Under the pieces are notes generated by a model that was not told the origin of the DNA, ran no database searches, and worked only from the letters and a program-made list of their open reading frames with translations. Shown here piece by piece: positions 38,501 to 47,567 of a stretch of DNA of 64,000 nucleotides. The translations under genes and the position numbers were made by a program. How positions within the stretch are numbered: position 1 is the first letter of the stretch; each line of letters begins with the position of its first letter. This DNA comes from Spirosoma telluris (lineage in GTDB: Bacteria > Bacteroidota > Bacteroidia > Cytophagales > Spirosomataceae), in the NCBI GenBank assembly GCA_003259005.1, contig QLII01000002.1, positions 62,001 to 126,000 on the forward strand, written 5' to 3'.

Positions 38501-38926
38501 ATTATCGCCAACCAGTCGTACCTGCGCGGTATGTCGCAGGTGCAGGGTTCGCAGAATGGGCCAATTGACGTAACGAATACCTGGTCACCCGAGAATCCGA
38601 CGGGTACGTTGCCCCGCTATTACTGGGCCAACTACGGCCGGAACTACTTCACCGATGCCGGTGGCAGTACGACACCCCCCGCCAATTTCTGGCAGAAAGG
38701 CGATTATCTGGCCATGCGCGAAGTAACGCTAAGCTACGATATGCCCGCTAAGTTGCTCGAACGGGTAGCCCGTAATCGGGTCAAGAGTCTTCGGGTATTC
38801 CTGACGGGCTCAAACCTGGTGTATTTCACGGGCTATAACGGGACGTTCCCCGAAGTGGGTGGCAACGATGTGGGTCGCTTCCCGTTGCCCCGAACCGCCA
38901 CATTGGGGGCAACGATCAGTCTTTAA
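35576..38926 (+). CDS. SusC/RagA-type TonB-dependent transporter (sialoglycan locus)
   Basis: Outer-membrane transporter of 1116 aa without an STN domain. Order: signal peptide (CWLVAFSAWAQ), carboxypeptidase-like repeat (LSGTVRDARTNETLPGVNIT), SLDEVVVVGYGQQSRKTLTG, plug (DAASAAIYGARASNGVILVT), long barrel ending PLPRTATLGATISL. Absence of STN fits control by the GntR regulator, not by a sigma/anti-sigma pair as in the first locus. It should carry sialic acid or sialylated oligosaccharides across the outer membrane together with the next protein. Confidence 0.95.
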   Translation: MSLRSIYPNKYRRYVLHIVCWLVAFSAWAQPTPLSGTVRDARTNETLPGVNITIKGTTRGTVTNQDGQFTLPVRKGDIIVVSLISMSTQEVVIDNHTALDIKLAESAKSLDEVVVVGYGQQSRKTLTGSVSTIDQTVFKSVPRTNVGTALQGTAPGLRVQQTTGQPGSTPTIVFRGGTDFNGSGSPLVVLDGVIVPSLFGINMEDVESIDLLKDAASAAIYGARASNGVILVTTKKGKKGRTSVTYSYKRANNYIRRNPLQYMSAEDYIVWNRRGLASRFAAAQADNNTAEMNNARNQLTGAWGWGVNSGWTAPDGKYSTQLVSNSNRNLLTDPQYHLLLDKNPFNASQTDSLLYRSISQRQLEDLILQQGTLNEHYLNVSGGNDQGNFSLGVGSISDVGTLIGSSLSRMNMNFNGGLNVGKNLVVNLNISGYSAKTTPSYLSADGGGGVGGGIVQRFTGIAPTVRLTNDLTGAELPGVDGSTLGNPTYFRDKFYNQTLEQRYSGGLNLEYTILPGLKALASASGFYRYTTNDSFTKAYINGTGGALVNTRNASFTNQRASQYTYNAFLQYTKDVGKHTVSALAGGEFFESRVYDYGATANLAATDFIPWLSASTAAVGVPTSSFSSWQRLASVIGRFNYTFANTYLLNINMRYDGTSKLITNQYGFFPGVSLGWNMHYADFFANSFLRRYVSTLKPRISFGENGSINPLNSAGQPLIGDYATIPQYGSVGTYNGQPGFAAGITNTNLKWERANTLNFGLDVGLLNNRVTVIADYFIRNVYDKITSLTIPAWTGYNAYVTNLGQLQNRGIELEIRANVLKPSSANGVSWTVSANVFHVKNFAKKLPNNGLDLNRQGAVQIFDPGQNKLVWVGGLQEGKRVGLDEIYAPIYDGIYTSQAQLDERANLWNSYLPYTNKRIKLLGDARWRDTDKNDTLDYRDNVYVGRTTPTIQGGFSSNLSWKGFNLYGQFDYSLGFIIANQSYLRGMSQVQGSQNGPIDVTNTWSPENPTGTLPRYYWANYGRNYFTDAGGSTTPPANFWQKGDYLAMREVTLSYDMPAKLLERVARNRVKSLRVFLTGSNLVYFTGYNGTFPEVGGNDVGRFPLPRTATLGATISL

Positions 38927-38943
38927 TCTCCAAGCCGAACATC

Positions 38944-40466
38944 ATGAAAACGTACAAACTAACGATTGCATTCGTCGGCTGTCTGGTTGCCAGTTCCGGC
39001 CTGTTTTCCTGCAAAGAGCAACTTCAGGAAGTCATTCCGCAGACCTCACTCAACCAGAGCCTGGTTTTATCGGATGCCAACGCGGCCCTGACCCTATATA
39101 CGGGTGTCTATTCTTCCTTCCGAACGTATCACAGTACGTTATTCACGCTGGGGGAGATGCGTTCCGATATCTGGGCGGATGGTCTCTTTACCGAATCGGA
39201 GGATACGGGACTAAAACAATACTGGTCGCATAACATCAGTGCCACGAATGTGCCCATCGACAACTGGGGGGGCTCTACAACCTGATCGACCGCATCAATA
39301 CGGTTATTAAACTGTTTCCGGCGGCACCCCTCGACGAAGCCAAACGGAAAACCTGCCTCGCCGAAATGTATGGCATGCGGGCTTACGTGTACTATACACT
39401 CCTGCGAACCTGGGGAGGTGTTCCCATCAGCACAGAGCCCGTTACGTCCGTGGATAATCTGACTGATTTGTACAAAGCCCGGTCAACACCCGACGAGGTG
39501 ATGAAACTGATCAAAAGCGATCTGGAGCAGTCGCTGACGCTTTTTGCGGGTAACAATGCGTTTGCGACCAAGCGCGTCAACTGGAGTCGGGCGGCTACGC
39601 TGACCCTGAAAGGCGATGTATTTATCTGGTCGGGTACGCACATGGGTGGTGGAAACGCCGATTTCACGACGGCTAAATCGGCGTTGGACGAGGTAAAAGC
39701 GTTGCCAACGCTTGGGCTACAGGGCACGTTTGCCGACATCTTTGACCCGACCAAAAAGAGTAATAACAAGGAGATCATTTTTGCCATCAACTACGAGAAA
39801 AATGAAGCGACCCAGGGCGTGTATGGCAATTTTCTGGTGAACACAACGCAGGCTGGTACGTTGTTTTTCGATCCGGTTCCGGGCCCGGCCGTAGCGGTGA
39901 ATGCAACCTATCCCCTCGTGAGTGGAGCCAGCCGGGTGGGCATGTCCAGCGCCACCATAACCAAACTAAGTAACGCCAAAGACCAGCGCATCCGCCCTTC
40001 TTTTCGCGTGATGTACCGCAATACCGCGGGCTTTCCCATTGCCGGTGTCATGCTGACAAAATTCATTGGCCGGGTCGATTCGGGTATACAACTTTACGAC
40101 AATGACTTTCCCATTTATCGATACGCGGATGTGTTGCTGTTGCTCGCCGAAGCGAATACCAAACTGGGCAACGATCCATCCGCCGACATCAATGCCATTC
40201 GGGCACGGGCCTATGGGACAGGCTTTACCGTATACACCAATGGAAGTCAGGAAGCCAACATGAATGCCATTCTGGATGAATACCTGCGGGAGTTTATTGG
40301 GGAAGGGAAGCGTTGGTGGGTCTTGCGCCGGGCAGGGAATGCGTATGTATTCGCGGCCGTAAACCCCGTTTATCTGCCCGCTACGCAGGTTTATAAATTG
40401 CTTCTACCCATTTCCATTTCCATGCTTAACACCGATCCAAAGCTAGTTCAGACGCCTGGGTACTAA
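38944..40466 (+). CDS. SusD/RagB-type lipoprotein (sialoglycan locus, one frameshift)
   Basis: Surface glycan-binding lipoprotein, lipobox in SGLFSCKEQ. SusD-like N-terminal region (DANAALTLYTGVYSSFRTYH) and RagB C-terminal region (YADVLLLLAEANTKLG, INAIRARAYG, ILDEYLREFIGEGKRWWVLRR). One G is missing from the G7 run at 39266-39272. The repair reads IDNWGGLYNLIDRINTVIKL, the usual helix after the first TPR-like unit, and gives 507 aa. It begins 17 bases after the SusC stop. Confidence 0.95.
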
Positions 40467-40544
40467 ATCAAGTAAAGGTCTTTGTGTTGTTTGCCAGTAG
40501 AGACCGTATACACTCACATTAAGTATAAGTTAGGTTCGTTCGCA

Positions 40545-40571
40545 GTTCCTTCGGATTATGTCCGAAGGAAC
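40545..40571 (+). terminator. Hairpin between susD and nanA
   Basis: GTTCCTTCGGA (40545-40555), loop TTATG, TCCGAAGGAAC (40561-40571): a perfect 11-bp stem, with a pyrimidine-rich tail (CTTCTTCCTCC). It lies 78 bases after the SusD stop and 18 before the nanA ATG. A leaky terminator or processing site would give high SusCD and lower enzyme levels. Confidence 0.5.
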
Positions 40572-40589
40572 GCTTCTTCCTCCATTTTT

Positions 40590-41537
40590 ATGTCATATAT
40601 TCCAAAAACCGAAGGGCTGGTGGCCGCTCCGTTCACCCCCATGCACGCAAATGGTAGCCTGAATCTGGCCGCCATTCCTCAGTATGCTCATTTTCTCGTC
40701 CAAAACGGTATCAAAGGCGCTTTTATCGGCGGCTCAACGGGTGAGGGCGTATCGCTTTCCTTTCCTGAAAAACTGGAGCTGCTCCAGGCCTGGGGCCAGG
40801 TCGATGAACCCAGCTTGGCTAAAATCATGCTGGTTGGCGGTACATCTCTGGAAGAAAGCAAGCTACTTGCCAAGGAGGCCTCCCGTGCTGGTTTTCAGGC
40901 GGTAGCTGTACTGGCTCCGTTTTACTTCAAACCAGTGAATGTAGAGCTCCTGGCTCAGTTTTGCATTCAGATTGGCGAAGCTGCGCCCGATCTAGGACTC
41001 TATTTCTATCATATTCCCGCTCTGACGGGAGCCAATCTGTCGATGATTGATTTTCTGGCCTGCATCGACGGGCGACTGCCCAACTTTTACGGCATCAAAT
41101 ACACACACAATGACCTGATGGATTTTCGGCAATGTGTATTATTCGAAAAGCAGAAGTACGATATTCTGTGGGGTTGGGATGAAATTTACCTGGCGGCCAT
41201 GGCTATGGGCGCTCGTGGGGCGGTGGGTAGTACATTCAATTACGCAGCTCCGTTGTATTATGAGCTCATGGCTGCCTTCAACGCGGGGGATCTGGAAAAG
41301 GCCCGGCAGTTGCAGGATAAATCCATCGCCATTGTCCGTATCTTAGGCAAATACGGCGGTATTGCCACTGGGAAAGCCTTCATGCGGGCGGTGGGCATCG
41401 ACTGTGGTGGTTTTCGGCTTCCTATAGCCAACATGTCGGCGGAGCAGTATCCGCGTTTTCTGGAGGACCTACAAGCCATCGACTTTTACTCCTATGCCTC
41501 ACAAATGCCCGTATCGACGGTTGTTAACGCGGATTAA
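40590..41537 (+). CDS. nanA: N-acetylneuraminate lyase (DHDPS/NAL superfamily)
   Basis: Class I aldolase that splits Neu5Ac into pyruvate and ManNAc. Superfamily marks: GGSTGEGVSLSFPEK (pyruvate carboxyl-binding loop), the catalytic Tyr in YFYHIPALTG, and the Schiff-base Lys in GIKYTHNDL; the NAL-type loop WGWDEIYLAAMAMGARGAVGS follows. ATG 40590 (315 aa) is chosen over the open frame from 40482, which runs through the hairpin. The 3' end overlaps the next gene by 44 bases. Confidence 0.93.
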   Translation: MSYIPKTEGLVAAPFTPMHANGSLNLAAIPQYAHFLVQNGIKGAFIGGSTGEGVSLSFPEKLELLQAWGQVDEPSLAKIMLVGGTSLEESKLLAKEASRAGFQAVAVLAPFYFKPVNVELLAQFCIQIGEAAPDLGLYFYHIPALTGANLSMIDFLACIDGRLPNFYGIKYTHNDLMDFRQCVLFEKQKYDILWGWDEIYLAAMAMGARGAVGSTFNYAAPLYYELMAAFNAGDLEKARQLQDKSIAIVRILGKYGGIATGKAFMRAVGIDCGGFRLPIANMSAEQYPRFLEDLQAIDFYSYASQMPVSTVVNAD

Positions 41538-42660
41538 ACAAGCTGGCACTGGGCTACTTATGACGTATTTATCGGTATTTTCAGCCAGCGCGCAGGTTAA
41601 GTTGCGCTATACCCAACTCCCGGATTTGCCTGCCTTGACCGGTCAGCCAAATCCGGGTGTAGCCGGGGCGTTTGCCGGTGTCAGTCATGGCGCCTTACTC
41701 ATAGCGGGCGGAGCCAATTTTCCGAACGGCTTTCCCTGGCAGGGTGGCACAAAAGTCTGGCATTCGACCGTTTATGTGCTCGTTCGCGAAGGAAATAGGT
41801 ATCGATGGCAAGCCACGCACCAGCTGGATCGGCCACGGGCATATGGCGCTTCGGTGGTCTGGAATGAGCAACTGATTTGCGTGGGTGGTAATGACGATAA
41901 GCAACGATTCGCCGATGTGTTTAGTCTCCAGTGGAATCCATCGACGGCCACACTCAACCAGCAGTCGCTTCCTGCACTGCCCATTCCGCTGGCGAATCTG
42001 GCCGCTGCCATTTCAGGCAATTGCCTATATGTGTTTGGTGGTGAATCGGATCGGGGAACAGAAACGGGCTTATACGTACTCGACCTGAAAGCGCTGACCC
42101 GCGGCTGGCAAAAACTGGCTGATCTACCCGGTCCGGCAAGAGCGTATATGGCCATGACAGCGCAGTCAGACGGAACTGATCAGTCGCTATACGTAGTGGG
42201 TGGTCGGCAGACGGTAAATGGCGTAACTACCATTTATTCTGATGTCTACACCTATCAAATCAATCGGAAACAGTGGCAACGGTTACCCGATATACCTCAA
42301 CCGCTGGCGGCCCATCAGGTCATTGCCTTTGGTTCCCAGTCACTCGTTGTGTTTGGCGGTGACGATGGAAAGCGACTTCAACAGATTGAAGCACTGTCAA
42401 ATCAGGTAAAGGTATTGCCCGCAGGGGCTGACAAGGAAAAACGCACGACGGAACGGAACAACCTTCAGATCGATCATCCGGGCTTTATCAAAACGGTCTG
42501 GCAGTTGCGAACGGATACAAAAACTTGGTCAGTGGTGGACACATTACCGTTCCCGTCGCCCGTAACAACTCCGCTGGTCCTCTGGGACAATAGCATCATC
42601 ATTCCCAGCGGTGAAGTTACGCCAGGCATCCGAACGCCTGCCATCTGGAAAATTGACTAA
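41494..42660 (+). CDS. Kelch-propeller N-acetylneuraminate mutarotase/epimerase (NanM-like)
   Basis: Cyclically permuted Kelch beta-propeller of the NanM type, which speeds conversion of alpha- to beta-Neu5Ac in the periplasm. Blades are visible as LLIAGGANFPNGFPWQGG, LICVGGNDDKQRF, LYVFGGESDRGTET, LYVVGGRQTVNGV and LVVFGGDDGKRL. The N-terminus carries a hydrophobic export signal (GLLMTYLSVFSASAQ). The frame from ATG 41494 overlaps the lyase gene by 44 bases; ATG 41563 is an alternative start. The two enzymes are probably translationally coupled. Confidence 0.9.
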   Translation: MPHKCPYRRLLTRIKQAGTGLLMTYLSVFSASAQVKLRYTQLPDLPALTGQPNPGVAGAFAGVSHGALLIAGGANFPNGFPWQGGTKVWHSTVYVLVREGNRYRWQATHQLDRPRAYGASVVWNEQLICVGGNDDKQRFADVFSLQWNPSTATLNQQSLPALPIPLANLAAAISGNCLYVFGGESDRGTETGLYVLDLKALTRGWQKLADLPGPARAYMAMTAQSDGTDQSLYVVGGRQTVNGVTTIYSDVYTYQINRKQWQRLPDIPQPLAAHQVIAFGSQSLVVFGGDDGKRLQQIEALSNQVKVLPAGADKEKRTTERNNLQIDHPGFIKTVWQLRTDTKTWSVVDTLPFPSPVTTPLVLWDNSIIIPSGEVTPGIRTPAIWKID

Positions 42661-42662
42661 GG

Positions 42663-42736
42663 TTTTTTTTGACAGGATTGACAGGATAAATCAGGATTTT
42701 CTTTAGTCTTTAATCCTGCAAATCCTGTCAAAAAAA
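42663..42736. repeat. Imperfect inverted repeat built of CAGGATT units
   Basis: The stretch starts with eight T, then GACAGGATTGACAGGAT, and ends AATCCTGTC followed by seven A. The arms pair with small mismatches around a CTTTAGTCT-type loop. It contains repeats of a CAGGATT unit. It separates nanM-like and the transporter gene. It may be a mobile intergenic repeat that also works as a hairpin terminator. Confidence 0.65.
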
Positions 42737-42757
42737 TACCATTATGACATCTGGCAA

Positions 42758-44026
42758 ATGAACGACAAGGCAGTAAGTCAACCGGGGAGGCTGTATCCCT
42801 GGGTGGTGGTGGGCCTCTTATGGGTGGTAGCCATGCTGAATTATATGGACCGGCAGATGCTGGCTACCATGCGGCCTTCCATGCAAGTGGATATCAGCGA
42901 ATTGCAGTCGGCCACCAATTTCGGTCGGCTGATGGCTATTTTTCTCTGGATTTATGGCTGCATGAGCCCGGTATCGGGGATCGTTGCCGATCGGTTCAAC
43001 CGGAAGTGGCTGATTGTGGGCAGTTTATTCGTCTGGTCGGGGGTTACGTTCTCAATGGGATACGCCACGACCTTTGATCAGTTCTACTGGCTTCGGGCCA
43101 TTATGGGGATCAGTGAAGCCTTGTATATCCCGGCGGGTCTGGCGCTTATTGCCGATTTTCACACGACCAAAACCCGGTCGCTGGCTATCGGTATTCACAT
43201 GACGGGCCTCTACATGGGCCAGGCGCTAGGGGGATTCGGCGCAACTGTGGCAGAGTCATATTCCTGGCCAACGGCCTTTCAGGGATTTGGAATTGCCGGA
43301 TTGGTGTATGCCGTTATTCTCAGCTTTTTCTTGCGGGATATCAGCCGGGGCGCGTCAGCCCAGTCCCTGATTACGGATAAATTTAAACCCCAAAGCATAC
43401 CCTTGACGAAAGGCTTGAGTTTGCTGCTGGCGAATACGTCGTTCTGGATCATTCTCTTCTATTACGCTATCCCTAGTCTACCTGGCTGGGCAACCAAAAA
43501 CTGGCTTCCTACGCTCTTTGCCACGAACCTGAACATCGATATGGCTACGGCGGGACCACTTTCCACGATCACGATTGCTATGTCTTCCTTTCTAGGTGTG
43601 ATTTTTGGCGGCATCTTATCTGATCAGTGGGTGCAAACAAATCATCGGGGACGGATTTATACCAGCGCTATCGGCTTATCCCTGACGATCCCCTCGCTAC
43701 TGCTCATTGGCTTTGGCGACTCCCTTTTTCATGTAGTGGGGGCAGCCCTGTGTTTTGGGTTTGGTTACGGCATGTTCGATGCCAATAACATGCCGATTTT
43801 ATGCCAGTTCGTACCGGCCCGCAATCGCGCAACGGCCTACGGTATTATGAACATGACGGGGGTCTTTGCGGGGGCACTGGTGACTAACTGGCTGGGAAAA
43901 TCGATGGATTCGGGTCAACTGGGTTCTGATTTCGCTATGCTATCGGGTATCGTACTGGTGGCGTTGTTGGTGCAGTTGTATTTTTTAAGACCGAACGTCA
44001 ATGATATTGTCGCAGGCGAAAGTTAA
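42758..44026 (+). CDS. Major facilitator transporter, probable sialic acid importer
   Basis: Inner-membrane MFS symporter of 422 aa with twelve helices. The family loops are seen: NYMDRQMLATMRPSM in helix 1-2, GIVADRFNRKWLIVGSLF (the G-x3-D-R-x-G-R-type A-motif) and the second-half GGILSDQWVQTNHRGR. It belongs to the anion:cation symporter-like group that includes NanT-like transporters in Bacteroidota. The sialic acid role is inferred from its place between nanM-like and nanS-like genes. The 3' end overlaps the esterase gene by 26 bases. Confidence 0.85.
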   Translation: MNDKAVSQPGRLYPWVVVGLLWVVAMLNYMDRQMLATMRPSMQVDISELQSATNFGRLMAIFLWIYGCMSPVSGIVADRFNRKWLIVGSLFVWSGVTFSMGYATTFDQFYWLRAIMGISEALYIPAGLALIADFHTTKTRSLAIGIHMTGLYMGQALGGFGATVAESYSWPTAFQGFGIAGLVYAVILSFFLRDISRGASAQSLITDKFKPQSIPLTKGLSLLLANTSFWIILFYYAIPSLPGWATKNWLPTLFATNLNIDMATAGPLSTITIAMSSFLGVIFGGILSDQWVQTNHRGRIYTSAIGLSLTIPSLLLIGFGDSLFHVVGAALCFGFGYGMFDANNMPILCQFVPARNRATAYGIMNMTGVFAGALVTNWLGKSMDSGQLGSDFAMLSGIVLVALLVQLYFLRPNVNDIVAGES

Positions 44027-45566
44027 CGTATTCAAGTGGCTGACGTATGCTCTCATTTTCTGCGTAGCAGTTTGTCCGGCTTACGGGCAGCTTCGTCTGG
44101 CGGATGTCTGGCAAAGCGGGATGGTCATCCAACGCGATAAACCCATACCGATATGGGGATGGGCCAGGCCCGGTCAGACGGTGCGAGTCCAGTTTGAAAA
44201 TGAACAACGGCAGACAGTGGTAAAGGCTGACTCAAGTTGGTCGCTTCACTTACAATCCCGTGCTGCATCGGCAACACCTACCCGCCTGACGATCAGAACG
44301 GATCAGGATATGCTCCAGCTAACTAACCTGCTGATTGGCGATGTCTGGATTTGTGCGGGGCAATCGAATATAGCCTTCCCGGTAATCAATGACCAGTTTG
44401 CGGCTCAAACGTTACGTCAACCGAAGAACCGGAGCCTTCGGCTTTTCAATAAAATTCCGGCGCTGTCAACCTATAACGTAGCGTATGAACCGGCCGACCG
44501 GCCGCACCTGAATCCGACAGGGTTTTATCAATCGGCAAGTTGGCAGGAAGCTGATTCAGTAGCTGTCCGGTTGTTTTCGGCGGTTGGGTACTACTTTGGC
44601 CAGACGGTTCAGCAATCGCTAAATATCCCCATCGGATTGATTAATCTGGCGGTAGGCGGCTCCCCGACGGAAGCCTGGATGCGTCCGGCCAGTGTCATCA
44701 CTGATCCAATAACCCAACCGATAATTAAGGGCGATTGGTGGCAAAATGCCGCCTTGGAACCCTGGTGTAGTCAACGGGGGCACGAAAATCTGGATAAACT
44801 AATTCAGGCAGGCTGTACGTTGCCTGCCGATTTGCTGGGCTATCAGCACCCGTTCAAACCGGGCTTTTTATATAAGTCGGCCATCGAGCCGTTGCTCCGA
44901 TTACCCATCAAAGGTATCATCTGGTATCAGGGAGAGAGCAACGCCTTAAGCCTTACGAGGGCTAAACAGCATGAGCGGCTGTTTCCGCTTTTAGTTACCG
45001 ATTGGCGGAAGCAGTGGCAACAGGGCGATATGCCATTTTACTTCTGTCAGCTTTCCTCCATAGGTACCGAAAAAGGCTATAAATCCGAGAACTGGCCGTG
45101 GTTTCGGGATAGCCAGCGTCGATTAGCTGAGTGGCTGCCCAACGTCGGTATGGTTATTACTAGCGATGTTGGCAATCCCACAGACGTTCACCCTCTCAAC
45201 AAACGGGTCGTCGGGGAACGGCTGGCGCGCGAAGCGTTGGTCAAAACCTATGGTCAGCAGGCTGTAGGAACACCTGAGCTTGTGTCCGTCTCTCGGGCCA
45301 GGAACGGAATCAGATTACGCTTTCGGCAAACAGGGACGGGACTTCGAACCGCCGATACCCAAGCGATTCGCGGTTTTTCGGTTGGGGATTCTAGTGGCCC
45401 TCAACAGGACGTACCAGCGCACTATCGGGCTAATCGAGTCTTTCTTTGCTTTCCCAAAGGGAAATCGTACTCCCATATTTATTATGGCTGGAAACCGTAT
45501 ACCACGGCCAATCTCGTCAACAGCGCCGGTCTACCGGTCTCTACATTTACCTGTTCCATTCCATGA
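44001..45566 (+). CDS. Sialate O-acetylesterase (SGNH hydrolase)
   Basis: Secreted esterase that removes O-acetyl groups from sialic acids so that the lyase or transporter can use them. The signal peptide ends CPAYGQ. Catalytic blocks: GDVWICAGQSN (nucleophile Ser), INLAVGGSPTEAW (Gly), IIWYQGESNA (Asn region) and TDVHPLNK (Asp-His). The length of 521 aa fits the SIAE/NanS type. Its start overlaps the MFS gene and its stop overlaps the GH20 start as ATGA. Confidence 0.9.
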   Translation: MILSQAKVNVFKWLTYALIFCVAVCPAYGQLRLADVWQSGMVIQRDKPIPIWGWARPGQTVRVQFENEQRQTVVKADSSWSLHLQSRAASATPTRLTIRTDQDMLQLTNLLIGDVWICAGQSNIAFPVINDQFAAQTLRQPKNRSLRLFNKIPALSTYNVAYEPADRPHLNPTGFYQSASWQEADSVAVRLFSAVGYYFGQTVQQSLNIPIGLINLAVGGSPTEAWMRPASVITDPITQPIIKGDWWQNAALEPWCSQRGHENLDKLIQAGCTLPADLLGYQHPFKPGFLYKSAIEPLLRLPIKGIIWYQGESNALSLTRAKQHERLFPLLVTDWRKQWQQGDMPFYFCQLSSIGTEKGYKSENWPWFRDSQRRLAEWLPNVGMVITSDVGNPTDVHPLNKRVVGERLAREALVKTYGQQAVGTPELVSVSRARNGIRLRFRQTGTGLRTADTQAIRGFSVGDSSGPQQDVPAHYRANRVFLCFPKGKSYSHIYYGWKPYTTANLVNSAGLPVSTFTCSIP

Positions 45567-47567
45567 GAATACTCGTTTGTTTTCTAATTTTTGGCATCAC
45601 ACTTGATGGCTGGGCTGCTCATCCACCTTTGCTTCCCGCTCCTCAGCAAGTTGCCTGGACGGGAAAATCGGTAGCGATAAAAGGGATGATTAATGTAGTA
45701 GCCCATTCACCCGGAAGCGAATCTGTTGCCGACTCCATTCAGCACTTTATAAAAATGGTTGGTGGTAGGAGCGTACAGTTGACATCGCAATCGGCCTCAA
45801 AGAGCGCCTTTGTTATTACGGTTATGCTGGATACCGATTTACCGGCACTTCGGCAGAACCAGGAAGGCTATCAGTTGCTTGTGTCGCCTACTCAAATTGA
45901 ACTGAAAGCGCAGACAACGACTGGCCTTTTCTGGGGCTATCGAACCCTTCAGCAATTAACAGATGTGGAGAGCAAGTCAATTGCTGGCTGCACCATTGTC
46001 GATTTTCCGGCCTTCCCCATTCGGGGTTCATGCACGATGTGGGTCGTAGTTTTATTTCGATTGAAACGCTCAAACGGCACATCGATCGGCTTTCCCATTA
46101 TAAAATCAATACGTTTCACTGGCACCTGACCGAAGATCTGGCCTGGCGATTACAGAGTGACGTTGTCCCCCGTTTAACCGATTCATCGGTAACGGTCCGG
46201 TTTCCGGGACAGTACTATACCAAACAGCAGGCCCGCGATTTGGTCGATTATTGTAAACAGCGTCACGTATTGCTTATCCCTGAAATCGACATGCCGGGAC
46301 ACAGTGCCGCTTTTCGTCGGGCTACCGGATATGACATGCAGTCCAGCGAGGGCAAGGCGCTTGTAAAGCAGTTGTTGCGCGAGGTATGCGACCTTTTCGA
46401 CGTCCCTTATCTGCATATTGGTACTGACGAGGTGGCGTTTAACGATTCACTCTTCGTCCCCGAAATGGCAACCGTCGTGCGTGACTGTGGCAAAGAAGTG
46501 ATTGGCTGGCTGCCCGGTGCCCGGCTGGACAAAAAGATGATCCGGCAACTATGGATGAGTACTGTAAAGCCAGCCGCTGGACAACCCGTGATTGATTCGC
46601 GGAATCTATATCTGAATCATTTTAGCACACTGGCCGACTTGATCAGTGTGTATCAGCGCACGATCTGCGATACCACCTGGGGCTCATCGGAACGCCTGGG
46701 GGCTATTGCCTGCGTGTGGAATGATCGAAAGCAGCCGAATGAAACTGAAATCGAACGGCTGAACGGGTTTTACCCGATCATGCTGGCCGTTGCCGAACGG
46801 TCCTGGCGCGGGGGCGGCTTACCCGAAACCGAGGCAGGAACCGTCATCCAGAATCAACCTGATTTTGCCGAATTTGAAGACCGATTACTCACCCATAAAC
46901 GGCAATATTTCAATTCATTGGAGTTTCCCTACGTTCGCCAAAGTACTATAAACTGGCGAATTAGTGAGCCGCTTGCCAATCAGGGAAAACTGGAAGCTGT
47001 TTTTCCTCCCGAGACGGAGAACCTTGATTTGCAGGGTATAGAGGCAACGGGGGTACAATTTATCTGCGTCACGTTTGGGGGCCAACTGTCGTGCGGGCGT
47101 ACCTGACCAACCCACAGCCGAATCACACCGTTTATGCATATACCTATGTGTTTTCGCCCCGAGCCCAGACAGTAGGTGCCTGGGTTAATTTTCACAACTA
47201 TGGACGATCGGAGAAAGATGCCAGCCCGCCCCAAGGCCAGTGGGATTACAAAGGAAGTAAAATCTGGGTCAATGATCAGGAGCTAATACCACCGACGTGG
47301 ACGAATGCTGGTTTACATCCGCTGGGCAATGAGCAGCCCTATACAGACGAACCCTACGAAAATCGTCAACCGAAGTCAGTTTCGCTCAAAAAAGGCTGGA
47401 ATAAAGTGCTGATAAAATTGCCAATTGGTGAATTTCGGACGGATACGTATCGATTAGGAAAATGGATGTTCACCTGCGTTTTCGTTAAGCCAGTAAACAA
47501 TCAACTTGAAGCCGTTGATGGATTGATTTATTCTACAGATAAAATGAAAAGGTTGCGATTAAGATAA
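45563..47567 (+). CDS. GH20 beta-N-acetylhexosaminidase (two frameshifts)
   Basis: Secreted exo-hexosaminidase that would remove GlcNAc/GalNAc exposed once sialic acid is gone. It has a signal peptide (LVCFLIFGITLDGWAA), a GH20b domain (LLPAPQQVAW), and a TIM barrel with HIGTDEVAF holding the catalytic Asp-Glu pair, plus IPEIDMPGHSAAF. Two frame breaks: a G4 run at 46023-46026 (repair: FPIRGFMHDVGRSFISIETL) and a G5 run at 47049-47053 (repair: EATGGTIYLRHVWGPTVVRAYL). Corrected length 668 aa. The start ATG 45563 overlaps the esterase stop, so it is the last gene of the rightward operon. Confidence 0.92.

Noticed and set aside
3788..47053. Phase variation by slipped-strand mispairing at the homopolymer runs
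   Set aside because: Most affected runs are only 3-7 bases, too short for usual phase-variable tracts; they hit house-keeping-type genes as well as surface genes, and all changes are losses of a single base.
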